A DNA stretch of 36,973 nt from Lachnospiraceae bacterium (GCA_024681795.1 JAILAD010000027.1:1-36973); one strand, 5' to 3'. Positions 16,458 through 25,860 are shown, counted from the stretch's first letter. Translations and numbers: made by a program. The notes: a model not told the origin generated them from the letters alone.

Positions 16458-17180
16458 TTATGCTCTCCTTTCTGCACCGACAGAATCTCTTAACTGTTTC
16501 ATTTCATACGCCCTTCCGTACTTGGAAAACGAAGTCTGAAAAATTCCGAGCCGGTTCATTTCCCTGCTGATCCATAAAGGCATTGCCTGCGCCACCTTAA
16601 TTTCCATCAGGCACTGCCCGGGAAGAAGAACGGCATTTCCGTATGCATCCTTACGAAGGGTTAAATCCTCTTCTCTCCAGAGAATATTCTCATCAAATGT
16701 CACGCGAAAGTCCGGATCCGCATTTCCGAAAAAAGCTTCTCTTTCGTAACTGATAACCATTGCGGGACGAAGTCCTTTGTAAAAACTCCGGAAGTAATCA
16801 ATCTCTCTTGAAATCTGGTCATCGTGACCAACCAATTTAATACCGGAATTTAAATATGCAACCGCTTCTTTTTCCGATGCGGATGTTCTGCGTTTGTAAA
16901 CAACTCCGTCGTATTTTTTCTTGATTTCGATGAATACCGTTTTCTCCGGATTCGCGGTACCGTAACTTCGAAGCCTTAACTTCTCCTTGTAAACCGGCTT
17001 TTCCAGAGAAGTCCGGATTAATCTCCAGTCCTGTGTATCGTAATAGATATTCTGGATTGTGGTTCTCCCGTACCGGTCAAGCGTCATATACCGCTCTATG
17101 GTTTTCATGAATTCTTTTTTCTGCTTTGCGCTTAAAAGATATTTTATTTCATATCGCTTGAATGTATCCTGATAATTCAT
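16458..17180 (-). CDS. VTC-domain protein, putative polyphosphate polymerase
   Basis: The 240-residue protein is a single VTC (CYTH-like tunnel) domain. Visible elements are FKRYEIKYLL at the N-terminus, NIYYDTQDW, YKEKLRLRSYG, VFIEIKKKYDGVVYKRR and CLMEIKVAQAMPLW. The alternating basic and acidic strand residues match the tunnel of yeast Vtc4, which makes polyphosphate from ATP. No SPX or membrane domain is fused, so the DUF4956 protein encoded next may supply the membrane part. The start has AGAGGAAAAGAG before it and an extended -10 promoter with a tandem box upstream. Confidence 0.88.
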   Translation of the reverse strand: MNYQDTFKRYEIKYLLSAKQKKEFMKTIERYMTLDRYGRTTIQNIYYDTQDWRLIRTSLEKPVYKEKLRLRSYGTANPEKTVFIEIKKKYDGVVYKRRTSASEKEAVAYLNSGIKLVGHDDQISREIDYFRSFYKGLRPAMVISYEREAFFGNADPDFRVTFDENILWREEDLTLRKDAYGNAVLLPGQCLMEIKVAQAMPLWISREMNRLGIFQTSFSKYGRAYEMKQLRDSVGAERRA

Positions 17181-17204
17181 CTCTTTTCCTCTCTTTCTGA
17201 GGAC

Positions 17205-17238
17205 ATTCTATCAGGCAAACCTAAAACCAACCTTAAAC
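17205..17238 (-). promoter_or_regulatory. VTC-operon promoter with 11-bp tandem box
   Basis: On the minus strand an extended -10 (TGATAGAAT, 17205-17213) lies about 25 nt before the start codon. Immediately upstream are two adjoining 11-bp direct repeats, GTTTAAGGTTG (17228-17238) and GTTTTAGGTTT (17217-17227), 9 of 11 bases alike. Tandem repeats at 11-bp steps over a -35 region are typical of OmpR/PhoB-type binding sites. Confidence 0.55.
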
Positions 17239-17258
17239 AAAAAATAATTTTCCTGCAC

Positions 17259-17287
17259 AAAAAAAGACCGGGAATCACTCCCGGTCT
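17259..17287 (-). terminator. Intrinsic terminator of the DMT / AlkZ-related operon
   Basis: On the minus strand AGACCGGGA, loop GTGAT, TCCCGGTCT forms a perfect 9-bp stem followed by seven T. It lies 14 nt after the stop of the 17301-18026 gene. Confidence 0.9.
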
Positions 17288-17300
17288 AATGCAGTTTCCG

Positions 17301-18026
17301 TTATCGGATCAGTTTCCGGATTACTGCGTCATCTGCATCTTTATAATACTTTTTGATCTGTTTTACGATTCTTTCGGCCGACTCTTCCGGCGTTTCCTTA
17401 TATGCTTTTGCAACATGCCTGTATCCGTACAGTTGCTCGGGAACGGCATAGATTGCGACGTCCCAGCCGTATTCCTCTCCTTTTTTGTTCACCCGTTTTT
17501 TAAAATCCCGCATGCAGAGATATGTGCGCATCTGAAGTTCCGTAAGCGTTCCTTCAAATCCCTTTTCCCCGCCTTTTCCGAAACCGGCATTTTGTTTGAT
17601 TTCAAAAGAAAACAGTTTTGTACTCTCCTCCTCAAATAAATCCATGATTTTCTTTTGCCTTAAGGACGCTTTCCCGTCATCCCACAAAGCATCGAAATCA
17701 TAACCGTCACGACGCATGTTGGCAAAATACGGGAACCATTTTTTTGAAATAAATCCCGCCCTTTTTCCGAAAAATTTTCCGTATGCAATATTCCCTTCTC
17801 TCGCAATTACCGTACGCCAGTTCCACGGATCTTTGTCCGGATCTTCGCCCCACCAGTCAAGCGGATCGGTATGATTTTCGACGGAAAATCCCGGGATTCC
17901 GGTTTCAAAAAGGGGAAGGAATCCGATTTCCCCGATAAACTCCTCCAATTCCCTGCAGGTGTGGATACAGGAAGGATCGTTTTTTTCAACTCCCGACAAA
18001 TACCATTTTCCGTTTATTTCTTCCAT
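17301..18026 (-). CDS. Hypothetical protein, possibly AlkZ-related
   Basis: The 241-residue soluble protein is rich in aromatic residues. It contains the segments DPLDWWGEDPDKDPWNWRTVI, YGKFFGKRAGFISKKWFPYFANMRRDGYDFD and LTELQMRTYLCMRDF. These resemble, from memory, proteins annotated in Clostridia as AlkZ-related, a distant relative of a DNA interstrand-crosslink glycosylase. The catalytic QxQ motif of true AlkZ is not evident, so enzymatic activity is uncertain. The start overlaps the DMT transporter gene by 13 nt and a perfect terminator follows. Alternatively it is simply an uncharacterised family. Confidence 0.5.
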   Translation of the reverse strand: MEEINGKWYLSGVEKNDPSCIHTCRELEEFIGEIGFLPLFETGIPGFSVENHTDPLDWWGEDPDKDPWNWRTVIAREGNIAYGKFFGKRAGFISKKWFPYFANMRRDGYDFDALWDDGKASLRQKKIMDLFEEESTKLFSFEIKQNAGFGKGGEKGFEGTLTELQMRTYLCMRDFKKRVNKKGEEYGWDVAIYAVPEQLYGYRHVAKAYKETPEESAERIVKQIKKYYKDADDAVIRKLIR

Positions 18027-19060
18027 GCTGTTGTCCTCTTCGCTCCTTCAGCCGCGGAATTTTCATTCTTTCCTTTTTCCGGCCGCCTGACATTTACGAG
18101 TATGATGCCTGCGCTGACCAGGAAAAGTGCGAGGAAATACCGAATTCCGAGAAGCCCTGTTTCTTTTAATAATACTGCCGACAATACCACTCCGATTACC
18201 GGATTCATAAATCCGAAAATTGAGATTTTGGAAACATCGTTTTTACGAAGTAAAATTCCCCAGAGTGTATATGCAACACTTGAGACAAGTGCCAGATAAA
18301 ATAAAATTCCGACCGCCGCTCCGACAGTTCCGGCACCCGCGGTTTCGGTTGCAACCATCGCTCCGTTTGCATCCGGATCTCCCCTGAATAAAAAAAGTCC
18401 GGCGGCCGAAAAGCCCTCCGACAAAAGAATTCCGGCCTCGGAGAGTACCGTCATGACCAGACCTCCGGCCGCAAACTGATATCCGCTGTATAACACGGTA
18501 TCATGCCCTGTCGAATATTTTTTGATCATATTTGAGGAAATTCCGTAGCAAAGGGCGGATAAAACCACCAGCCCGTCCCCGAGAGGTCGGAAGGAAAACC
18601 CGTCTTTTGTAACATTAATCAAAACAACTCCTGACATTCCCAGGATACATCCGATGATTTTTTTTGCATCCAGCTTTTCAAAATGAAAAGCCCACGCTGC
18701 CAGCAAAATGGCAAAGAAAGATGTCAGGGAATCCACAACGGCTGAGTTAACGCCGGTCGTATGGGCAAGCCCCACATAAAAAAATAGATACTGTCCGATT
18801 GTCTGAAAAACGCTCAACAGCAGAATCTGCGGCCATTCATTTTTCTTCGGAAGAAGAAGGCGTTTCTTAATCAGGCTTCCGAATATAATCACAAGAATTC
18901 CCGCAAGAAAGAAACGGATCCCCGCAAAACGTATAATCTGAAAGGTTGCACTGCCGTCTATATTCCAAAGTCCGTATCCGATCTTGATTGCCGGAAATGC
19001 GCTTCCCCAAAGAAAGCAGCAAAGCATTGCGCCGGCAAAAGTCAGAATTTCTTTTTTCAT
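18014..19060 (-). CDS. DMT-superfamily transporter (two EamA repeats)
   Basis: The 348-residue protein has ten predicted membrane segments in two EamA halves. The first begins CCFLWGSAFPAIKIGYGL, a typical EamA start. The second ends with the IFGFMNPVIGVVLSAVLLKE motif. An insertion of about 30 residues (around FRGDPDANGAMVATETAGAGT) lies between membrane segments of the second half and is unusual for the family. The tail after the last helix is charged. Such transporters usually export amino acids or metabolites; the substrate is unknown. It ends inside the next gene and follows an ABC exporter gene by 52 nt. Confidence 0.9.
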   Translation of the reverse strand: MKKEILTFAGAMLCCFLWGSAFPAIKIGYGLWNIDGSATFQIIRFAGIRFFLAGILVIIFGSLIKKRLLLPKKNEWPQILLLSVFQTIGQYLFFYVGLAHTTGVNSAVVDSLTSFFAILLAAWAFHFEKLDAKKIIGCILGMSGVVLINVTKDGFSFRPLGDGLVVLSALCYGISSNMIKKYSTGHDTVLYSGYQFAAGGLVMTVLSEAGILLSEGFSAAGLFLFRGDPDANGAMVATETAGAGTVGAAVGILFYLALVSSVAYTLWGILLRKNDVSKISIFGFMNPVIGVVLSAVLLKETGLLGIRYFLALFLVSAGIILVNVRRPEKGKNENSAAEGAKRTTAWKK

Positions 19061-19112
19061 TTATCATACCTGCTTCCGGTCATAATCATATCCTTTCCGT
19101 GTACCGTTTTTT

Positions 19113-20795
19113 CTACCGGTTCCCCAGGAATTTCGTCGACAAAAATGCAAACAGCGAACTGATTGCAACGTGAATCACAATTCCCGGCAGCATCGTAACT
19201 GTCAGATTTTTAATCAGCAGACCAAATAAAATCAGTCCGAGAGACGGTATTGTGCCGAAATATACAATCATCATCTGCAACATCATCTTGATTGTCTGCG
19301 CATGGTCTCCCGGAACGGAAAGATTAATAAAAGTACCCGCGGTTGCGGCAAACATGACGGCGGAAAGAATGAAGAAAAACCAAATCAGTACCGTAACCGG
19401 ATTCGCTTTCACGAAAACCGCCGCAAGAATCAGCGGAATGGTAATATCAATCGCATTCACGGTAATGCATCCGAGAAGCGATGCCCATACTTTTTTTAAC
19501 GGGCTTTCCGGGATCAGAATAAAGAATTCCCTGGAGGTATCTTCTTCCAGCGGATTACCCATGGCAGCGTAATACGCAATCAGAAGGATTATGACGGCGG
19601 GAATCAGAAACGCAATTTCCTTATTTGCGATTTTCCCGGCAAAAAAACCGGATATTCCTGCCGCAAACAGATAAATCAGAAATTTCACGGTAACGAATCT
19701 GAATTTTGCAAAACGAAAACGGTTATAAACAGATTTATAAAAGAACACCGATGCACCGCTTCCGTAATGAAATCCGTCACGTTCAAGGCTCCTGCTTCTG
19801 TCTTTTTCCCTCGTGGTTGCGGCTCCCTTTGCGGCATTTTTCTGATTCTCCATCTGTGCTGCGATTTTTTCCGTGGCAAACATCGCATTTTCATAAAAGT
19901 CCGCTTTCATGTTCCAGATAAGAACAATCAGCAGAATTCCGACCGCAACAAACAGAAGAAAGAACATAACGGATTTGAAATTCTCTCCGGTCAGCGCATA
20001 ATAAATCATTCCGCGTAACCACCCGATAAACGGAATCCAAAAGGTTTTCCGGTTTCCGAAAAAACGAAAGGCGGCAAGTGCATAACCCTGGCCGGTAATT
20101 TTGGCATAAGCAAAATATGCAATTGAGAGAATCGCATAAAATCCGAGAATATATGCCGCGATGTTCAGACTTCCCTTCTTTGTCCTGCATGCTACGACAT
20201 AGAATCCGATCTGAAGGATGGAGGAAAAAACAAGTGTCAGCGAATATGCCACCAGAAGGGAAAATGCCCCCCATACGCTGAAATGCAGATTCTGTACCAG
20301 ATTCGGTATCTGCCCGAGCATATAAAGCGAAACGAAAATATTCATTCCGAGGCTTAACATCATCCGAAACAAAAGGACCGACTGCGGCTTCATGGGCGAA
20401 GCAAACAGAATCGGTACATCCGCCGGTTTAAAAATCTGTCCGCCCTTGTTCGCCCCTGCAAGAACAAGCGTTACCATCAGCAAAAACGCAGCCGTAACGA
20501 CCAGGTCCGTTACGTCGTATTTATTCAGGTTGTTCTTTTCCAGAAATACGCGGAATGCGGACGGTTCCTTTTCTTCCTCCGCTTCCTCTGTCTCCCCGAT
20601 TTTTTCCGAAACGGTTTCGGTAATGCTCTGCTCCGGGTTCACAGCGTTTATTACAAGCGGAACGATTCTGCCGATTAACATCCCGATAATTCCTGCCGCA
20701 ACACCCGAAACAATAATGATGGCAACCCAGGTTTTTAAAAGTTTCTTTAACGTATTTACGGTTGTATGAAAGGCATAATACAGAAAAAGTCGCAT
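19113..20795 (-). CDS. Putative ABC exporter membrane subunit
   Basis: The 560-residue protein has about 12 membrane segments. It matches the pattern of the putative ABC exporter family (first segment after LKKLLKTWVAIIIVSG; central ADVPILFASPMKPQSVLLFRMMLS, where the SPMKP motif is typical). A long cytoplasmic loop (about residues 300-360) is rich in charged residues. GGGGAGG lies 7 nt before the start, and the gene follows its ATPase gene by 2 nt, so the pair forms a transporter. The substrate cannot be predicted. Confidence 0.85.
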   Translation of the reverse strand: MRLFLYYAFHTTVNTLKKLLKTWVAIIIVSGVAAGIIGMLIGRIVPLVINAVNPEQSITETVSEKIGETEEAEEEKEPSAFRVFLEKNNLNKYDVTDLVVTAAFLLMVTLVLAGANKGGQIFKPADVPILFASPMKPQSVLLFRMMLSLGMNIFVSLYMLGQIPNLVQNLHFSVWGAFSLLVAYSLTLVFSSILQIGFYVVACRTKKGSLNIAAYILGFYAILSIAYFAYAKITGQGYALAAFRFFGNRKTFWIPFIGWLRGMIYYALTGENFKSVMFFLLFVAVGILLIVLIWNMKADFYENAMFATEKIAAQMENQKNAAKGAATTREKDRSRSLERDGFHYGSGASVFFYKSVYNRFRFAKFRFVTVKFLIYLFAAGISGFFAGKIANKEIAFLIPAVIILLIAYYAAMGNPLEEDTSREFFILIPESPLKKVWASLLGCITVNAIDITIPLILAAVFVKANPVTVLIWFFFILSAVMFAATAGTFINLSVPGDHAQTIKMMLQMMIVYFGTIPSLGLILFGLLIKNLTVTMLPGIVIHVAISSLFAFLSTKFLGNR

Positions 20796-20797
20796 CT

Positions 20798-21544
20798 CTA
20801 TGCCTCCCCGGAATCTTTCTTATCGTCCGGACTCACGTCATCCTTCTCGATTCCTTCGGTTACCTCGAAGAATAAATCTTCCAGTGATTTGCCCCGGCCT
20901 TCTATTTCGGTTCTCGTCACATTCGCTTTCACCTGTCCGTTTTGCATAATGATGGTTCTGTCCCAGAGCATATCCACGCTGTCAATGATATGCGTGCTGA
21001 TTAAAAGCGTCTTCCCGCTTTGCCGCATTTCCTCGATATAATTTTTCAGTTCCTTAATTGCATGCGGATCGAGTCCCAAAAGAGGCTCGTCAAGAAGCAG
21101 AATCTCGGGATCCGGCAAAAGTCCGATACAGAGATTGAGTTTTTGCTGCATACCCTTGGAGAGCTCATCTCCGAATTTTTTCTTTTTGTCATCCAGTTCA
21201 AAACGCTTAAGGAGCATGTCAATGCGATCCTTATAATTCGTAAGCTTATATGCTCTTGCAATGAATTCCATATGCTCGTTTACCGTGAGTGTTGAGTAAA
21301 GCGAAGGCATTTCGGGAATGTATCCGAGTATTTTTCTTGCCTGCGGTGTCTTGTTCGGAATATCTTTTACGGTAATGGATCCGCTATACTTTAAGAAGCC
21401 GATGATGGATTTCATAATGGTACTCTTTCCCGCACCGTTCGGTCCGAGCAGTACCGTAAGGCTTCCCGGCTCAAGCGTAAAATTCACGTCGTTGCAGGCA
21501 ATGTTTTTTCCGTATTTTTTTGTAACATGACTTACTTCTAACAT
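20798..21544 (-). CDS. ABC transporter ATP-binding protein
   Basis: From the ATG at 21542-21544 (AAGGGG before it) the protein is 248 residues. Walker A is GPNGAGKS (34-41), the Q-loop region has YIPEMPSLY, the signature is LSKGMQQKLNL, Walker B is ILLLDEPLLGLDP, and the H-loop is ISTHIIDSVD. The LSKGMQQ form with the GLDP D-loop is typical of exporters of the ABC-2/CcmA type. It pairs with the membrane subunit encoded 2 nt downstream. Confidence 0.95.
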   Translation of the reverse strand: MLEVSHVTKKYGKNIACNDVNFTLEPGSLTVLLGPNGAGKSTIMKSIIGFLKYSGSITVKDIPNKTPQARKILGYIPEMPSLYSTLTVNEHMEFIARAYKLTNYKDRIDMLLKRFELDDKKKKFGDELSKGMQQKLNLCIGLLPDPEILLLDEPLLGLDPHAIKELKNYIEEMRQSGKTLLISTHIIDSVDMLWDRTIIMQNGQVKANVTRTEIEGRGKSLEDLFFEVTEGIEKDDVSPDDKKDSGEA

Positions 21545-21585
21545 TTTTCCCCTTTCCCTTTGTCCCGTTCGGAAGTAACGACACA

Positions 21586-21637
21586 AAATCCCCGGGCAGG
21601 AATCAACTGCTTTACTTTTGCGAAACCGCCCGGGATT
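21586..21637 (-). terminator. Possible terminator after the LacI-EAL-beta-helix gene
   Basis: On the minus strand arms around CCCGGGC (near 21628-21635) and GCCCGGG (21590-21597) pair across a loop of about 30 nt and are followed by GATTTT. The long loop and short T-run make this weak. Confidence 0.35.
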
Positions 21638-21656
21638 ATATGAATTATATAATGAA

Positions 21657-24600
21657 TCAGAAACTTTCCAACCCTTCGATACGGATTGCTCCGTCGTGTA
21701 TTCTGATATTTTCTTTCTCTGCCAGGGTCACTCTGTTAACGCGGTTCTTTACCGTTCCTTTTACTTCGGTATTTTCAAGGGTTATTTTCGTATTGCCCGT
21801 ACATCCGCCCAGACCGAAGGAATCGTCTCCGTTGCATCCGAGCGTTATTCCCGCATGGTCCACTTCAATTTCCGAATACCCGTCCCATGCACCGATGCAA
21901 ACGGACTTAACCGCACGGGCCTGCACCAGGATGTTGCTGTTATCCGCTTTGAAAACTGCCTTTTTCCCGTTCAGTGTTCCGACTCCGGCGGTCTCTCCTC
22001 CGCCCATATAGCAGAGAAGGGAACTCCTGCTGACAACCACATCACTGTCACCGTTCAGCGAACCGACTCCAACGCCTCTGGTGGTAGACAGATCCAGTTC
22101 CAGGAAACAGCTGTCAACTAAAATCTTATCGTCTCCGTCCATGGAACCCAGTCCGACACAGACATCTCCGTTTCCTTCCAGCAGATATTTTCCTCTTCGT
22201 ACAAAGGTATGTCCGCCCTTTCCGGAACCGATGCAGACTCCCTTCTTTCCTTTGGAGTAAATATGAATTTCACCGTCCTGAAGGAATGTGATTTCACCGT
22301 GTCTTTTGTCGAGATAATTTCCGATTCCGAAGCCTTTCGGGGAATTCATCTCAATATACAGATTGCCTTCCCCCTCCACGGTAAGCGAAGCCCCTTCCGG
22401 AACCTGAATGCCTCCGTCGCGGAAACGGTTTTCACCGTTTAACACCAGTGTTACTTTTGCATTCGGACTGATTTCTACGCATGGTCTGTTTTTTACATTG
22501 GAAAACGACACATTTTCAAGTGTTATTCTGCCTTCATAATCCGGCTCAATCCGCATGTGTAATTCCGACTTAAGACCCGGAGTCCCTATAATGGCAATAT
22601 CCTTATAAACCATATTTCCTTCTCCGACCAGAATATCGGTATACCCGTTTCTTACCAGATTGTTGACGGAAATACGGTTGGTTCTGCCCGCAGGGTAAAT
22701 GTGTTTTTTATGACCGTCCATCTGTTCCTGTTTGAACCGGATGATTTCCTGGCGGATTTTCTCATCTATTTCGGGCAGAATTTCGGCATTCGGCCGGGCC
22801 GTATAGAATCCCTGAATCAGGTCAGCTCCAAGAAAAATTACAGACTGCAGTTCTTCCTTGGTTTCAACACCTTCTGCCAATGCCTTGATTCCGCTATCGT
22901 GACAGAATTCGATAATCTCACGGACAAAATGCTGTTTCTGCGGTTTATTCTGAATATCACTGATTAAGGAACGGTCGATTTTTACATAGTTCGGCATATA
23001 ACGCAGAAGATTGTTAACATTTGAAAAACCGGTACCGTAATCATCAACGGCCGTTTCCGAACCGAGAAGCCGTAAAAACTCCTTGATATCCGTCAGTTCC
23101 TTATCCGTCAGTTCCGCTTCTTCCGTAAGCTCAACCACTACGTTTCCGGCATGTTTCCGAAGAAGTTCGGTAACCCTGTCTTTGTCCTCGTCACTGATAT
23201 GAACACCGGGAATACTGTTGATAAATACCTTTCTGTCTCCGAATTCTTCCTTTTTTTCTTCCAGAATGCCCAGAACATTTATGAAAGTGGCCTTTTCCAC
23301 ATCCTTAAGACGCCCCAACATTCCCGCATACTTAATAATGTCAAGCGGAGATATGCTCTTCTCGGTCGCGGAACGCATCAGGGCTTCATAAGAATACACG
23401 GCTCCGTCCGAGGTTCTTACAATCGGCTGGAAATGATAATTGAAAAGATTCTGATTCAGAATGTTTTCCACCAGATGGAAATCTCTTTTTCCTTCTTCCG
23501 TTAAATTCGTATCGGCGCCCGAAAAATCAAATTTGTTGACCGGTTTCACTTTCTGCTCGAAAAGACCGAGACAGATATTTCTTCTGACACTTTCCAGTCC
23601 CGTTGCTATTTCACGCATCCATCGTCTGTATGTCGCATCATAACTCTGATGTCTGTTTCCGTAACTGATAACCGAATATCCGAAACAGATATTTTCATAA
23701 TAAAACGGAGTAAAGAAATATGCCTTCGGCTCCGCGCTTTCGGCAGATAATCCGGGAAGCATTTCCGAAGTGTTAAACGTATTCTCAAGTCCGATCAGAT
23801 TACTCTGCGCTTCCCTGCCGTAAGAAATCGCGTGAATCATTTTCTTCGGATAACCGGAATTGGAAACACGAAGACCGTTCATGGTTTCCATATTTTTCCA
23901 TAAATCGCAAAGACAGAGATGGAATTCTTCCGCCCTCAGCTGATAAACATAAGAGTATACCGTATTCAGATAACCGCTCAGAGTGGTTTCGTTCATCAGA
24001 TTTAAAGACATCGAGTTAAATACCGAGTCAAATCCTTCCTCGGATATTTCCGTTCCCCAGTCTTTTCTTAAATAATCCCGGTAAAAATCTTCCTTATTTG
24101 CGGGCGCCATGCAGCCGCAGCTTTCTCCGGCAAATAAACCGGACTTGTTTTCATAGGGAGGAACCGGTTTGTTCTCAAATTTTGCCCGAAAATAATCCGA
24201 AGCATACATACCGTTTTCATATGCCGGAAGAATGCTCGAAGTAATCGGTTTCGGACTGGTTCTGCCTTCTTCCCTGCTGTCAAATCCGACAACGGCAATG
24301 TCTTCGGGAACATGAATTCCTCTCTTTTCAAATGCCTCACACAAACCGATTGCCATACAGTCGTTTGCACATGCAACCGCTTCGGGAAGCCCTTCTTTTG
24401 AATTGATCAGTGCATCTGCACACAGTTCACCGCTGGTATACCAGAAATCACCGTAAATAATCCAGTCGGACGGTACCTCCAGATGATGTTCTTTCATCGC
24501 ATCCAGAAAACCGATCATTCTCTGTTTGGAGTGTTCGTGCCACTTTTTACCGGATAAAAATGCTATTTTTTTATATCCGTGTTCCTTAATCAGATGCGAT

Positions 24601-24965
24601 ACAACCAGATGAGTGGGCTGATGTCCGTCGGTAATGACACTTTCAAAATAATCGCTCGGAATATCTATTGTCAGAACTTCCCCTTTATAATCCTGCTTCA
24701 GATTATTTTCCAGTTCTTCGTTCGTTCCGGGTGTCTGGATGACGTCCTTCATGATGACTACACCGTCGAACGACTTCCAGTTCGCAAGCTGATAAATATT
24801 CGCCTCGGCAGCTTCACGTTCCACGGAATCCTGATATTTTAAATACATGGAAAAAACGCAGACATCCTGATCGTTTTCATATGCACGGGTCAGAAAACCC
24901 TTGATGAAACGACTCTGAAATTCCTCGTCAGCCTGTCCTGTTAAAATGGCTATTCTTTTTCTCAT
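21657..24965 (-). CDS. LacI-type sensor / EAL phosphodiesterase / beta-helix fusion protein
   Basis: The 1102-residue protein has no signal peptide or membrane helix. Residues 1-285 form a LacI-family substrate-binding fold (AYENDQDVCVFS, FDGVVIMKD, KKIAFLSG, AVACANDCMAIGLCEAFEKRGIHVPEDIAVVGFDS) without the helix-turn-helix. Residues 290-480 are a linker domain starting after AGESCGC. An EAL domain spans about 495-745: YEALMR (527-529), Asn583, Glu612 in VELTEE, Asp641-Asp642 in DDYGTG, Lys662 and AEGVET, all consistent with c-di-GMP hydrolysis. Residues 765-1102 are repeated short strands resembling a right-handed beta-helix. The sensor probably binds a sugar in the cytoplasm; the beta-helix role is unknown. 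GAGGG lies 12 nt before the start. Confidence 0.88.
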   Translation of the reverse strand: MRKRIAILTGQADEEFQSRFIKGFLTRAYENDQDVCVFSMYLKYQDSVEREAAEANIYQLANWKSFDGVVIMKDVIQTPGTNEELENNLKQDYKGEVLTIDIPSDYFESVITDGHQPTHLVVSHLIKEHGYKKIAFLSGKKWHEHSKQRMIGFLDAMKEHHLEVPSDWIIYGDFWYTSGELCADALINSKEGLPEAVACANDCMAIGLCEAFEKRGIHVPEDIAVVGFDSREEGRTSPKPITSSILPAYENGMYASDYFRAKFENKPVPPYENKSGLFAGESCGCMAPANKEDFYRDYLRKDWGTEISEEGFDSVFNSMSLNLMNETTLSGYLNTVYSYVYQLRAEEFHLCLCDLWKNMETMNGLRVSNSGYPKKMIHAISYGREAQSNLIGLENTFNTSEMLPGLSAESAEPKAYFFTPFYYENICFGYSVISYGNRHQSYDATYRRWMREIATGLESVRRNICLGLFEQKVKPVNKFDFSGADTNLTEEGKRDFHLVENILNQNLFNYHFQPIVRTSDGAVYSYEALMRSATEKSISPLDIIKYAGMLGRLKDVEKATFINVLGILEEKKEEFGDRKVFINSIPGVHISDEDKDRVTELLRKHAGNVVVELTEEAELTDKELTDIKEFLRLLGSETAVDDYGTGFSNVNNLLRYMPNYVKIDRSLISDIQNKPQKQHFVREIIEFCHDSGIKALAEGVETKEELQSVIFLGADLIQGFYTARPNAEILPEIDEKIRQEIIRFKQEQMDGHKKHIYPAGRTNRISVNNLVRNGYTDILVGEGNMVYKDIAIIGTPGLKSELHMRIEPDYEGRITLENVSFSNVKNRPCVEISPNAKVTLVLNGENRFRDGGIQVPEGASLTVEGEGNLYIEMNSPKGFGIGNYLDKRHGEITFLQDGEIHIYSKGKKGVCIGSGKGGHTFVRRGKYLLEGNGDVCVGLGSMDGDDKILVDSCFLELDLSTTRGVGVGSLNGDSDVVVSRSSLLCYMGGGETAGVGTLNGKKAVFKADNSNILVQARAVKSVCIGAWDGYSEIEVDHAGITLGCNGDDSFGLGGCTGNTKITLENTEVKGTVKNRVNRVTLAEKENIRIHDGAIRIEGLESF

Positions 24966-25002
24966 ACCGCATCAAGCCCTCGTATCTGCTTCTTTTTACA
25001 AT

Positions 25003-25020
25003 AAATCCCGGCATCCGGGA
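25003..25020 (-). terminator. Hairpin after the TIGR02452 gene, possible terminator
   Basis: TCCCGG-ATG-CCGGGA (25006-25020, minus strand) is a perfect 6-bp stem with a 3-nt loop, followed by TTTATT. It lies between the TIGR02452 stop (25054) and the fusion gene start (24965). Confidence 0.45.
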
Positions 25021-25053
25021 AGATTATCTGCCCAGAATTCCCGCTGCTTCCTT

Positions 25054-25860
25054 CTAAAAATCTTCAAAACAGTTTCTGAATGCCGTAATATTTCTTCCGT
25101 TTTCCCTGCCGTAAATCGCAAAGCAGATTTCCTCAAAGCATTTTCCGTATTCTTCTTCCACGATGACTTCATTGAAATAACCCGCAACCTTTTCGGCGGA
25201 ATTTCCGAATGCTCCGCATCCCCACGCACCGAGAACAAGAACTTTATAACCGTATTTTGCAGCGATAAGAAGCATAATGCGAATTCTTCTTATGAAGGTA
25301 TCTTCTATCAGTTTTTCGGATGCCAGCATTGCCGCGCCCCTTCTGTTCGGTGCAGGAACCGTTACCACCCCCGTCAATACAGGTTCCTCCAGCAGGTTAT
25401 AATTTTCATCACGGAAAACCGCGACATCCGGCGAAATCAGCATATAATCCGACTCCACACGGCTTGCATGCGAATTATTGTAACGATACATTTCCGATGC
25501 TTTCCCGGAGTTAATCGAAGCATAAAGTGTGGAACATCTGCACAGGGATTCTTCCTGCGCGGTTGCCCCGAGTAAAAATCCACCGCCCGGATTGTGTGCA
25601 TTTGCAAAATTCATAACAAGGGGATTCTCATACTGTCTGCCCGCCTGATAGGAGTCCATATTTACCACGCTGATTTTACACAGGTCATTTTTCTGAAATT
25701 TATGCGGACCTTCGGACAGCATTGCCAGTCCGTCCTTCGGAGAAATAACAATGACCTCCTCGTAATTTTTTTCAGGCAGCGTGATTTCTTTTCCGTTTAC
25801 GCTGTACTTTTTTTCTTTTGTAATCCGGACAGCCTCATTGCCGATTGCGATATTGTTCAT
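25054..25860 (-). CDS. TIGR02452-family protein (macro/PARG-like fold)
   Basis: The 268-residue protein has the family core VMNFANAHNPGGGFLLGATAQEESLCR (GGG at 92-94, QEE at 102-104). This is the catalytic signature shared with bacterial poly(ADP-ribose) glycohydrolases. A second phosphate-binding loop reads VLGAWGCGAFGN. The family is expected to bind ADP-ribose and may remove it from proteins; activity here is inferred. The ribosome site is an uninterrupted run of eight G just before the start. It lies 15 nt after a diguanylate cyclase gene in the same direction, so the two are probably cotranscribed. Confidence 0.9.
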   Translation of the reverse strand: MNNIAIGNEAVRITKEKKYSVNGKEITLPEKNYEEVIVISPKDGLAMLSEGPHKFQKNDLCKISVVNMDSYQAGRQYENPLVMNFANAHNPGGGFLLGATAQEESLCRCSTLYASINSGKASEMYRYNNSHASRVESDYMLISPDVAVFRDENYNLLEEPVLTGVVTVPAPNRRGAAMLASEKLIEDTFIRRIRIMLLIAAKYGYKVLVLGAWGCGAFGNSAEKVAGYFNEVIVEEEYGKCFEEICFAIYGRENGRNITAFRNCFEDF

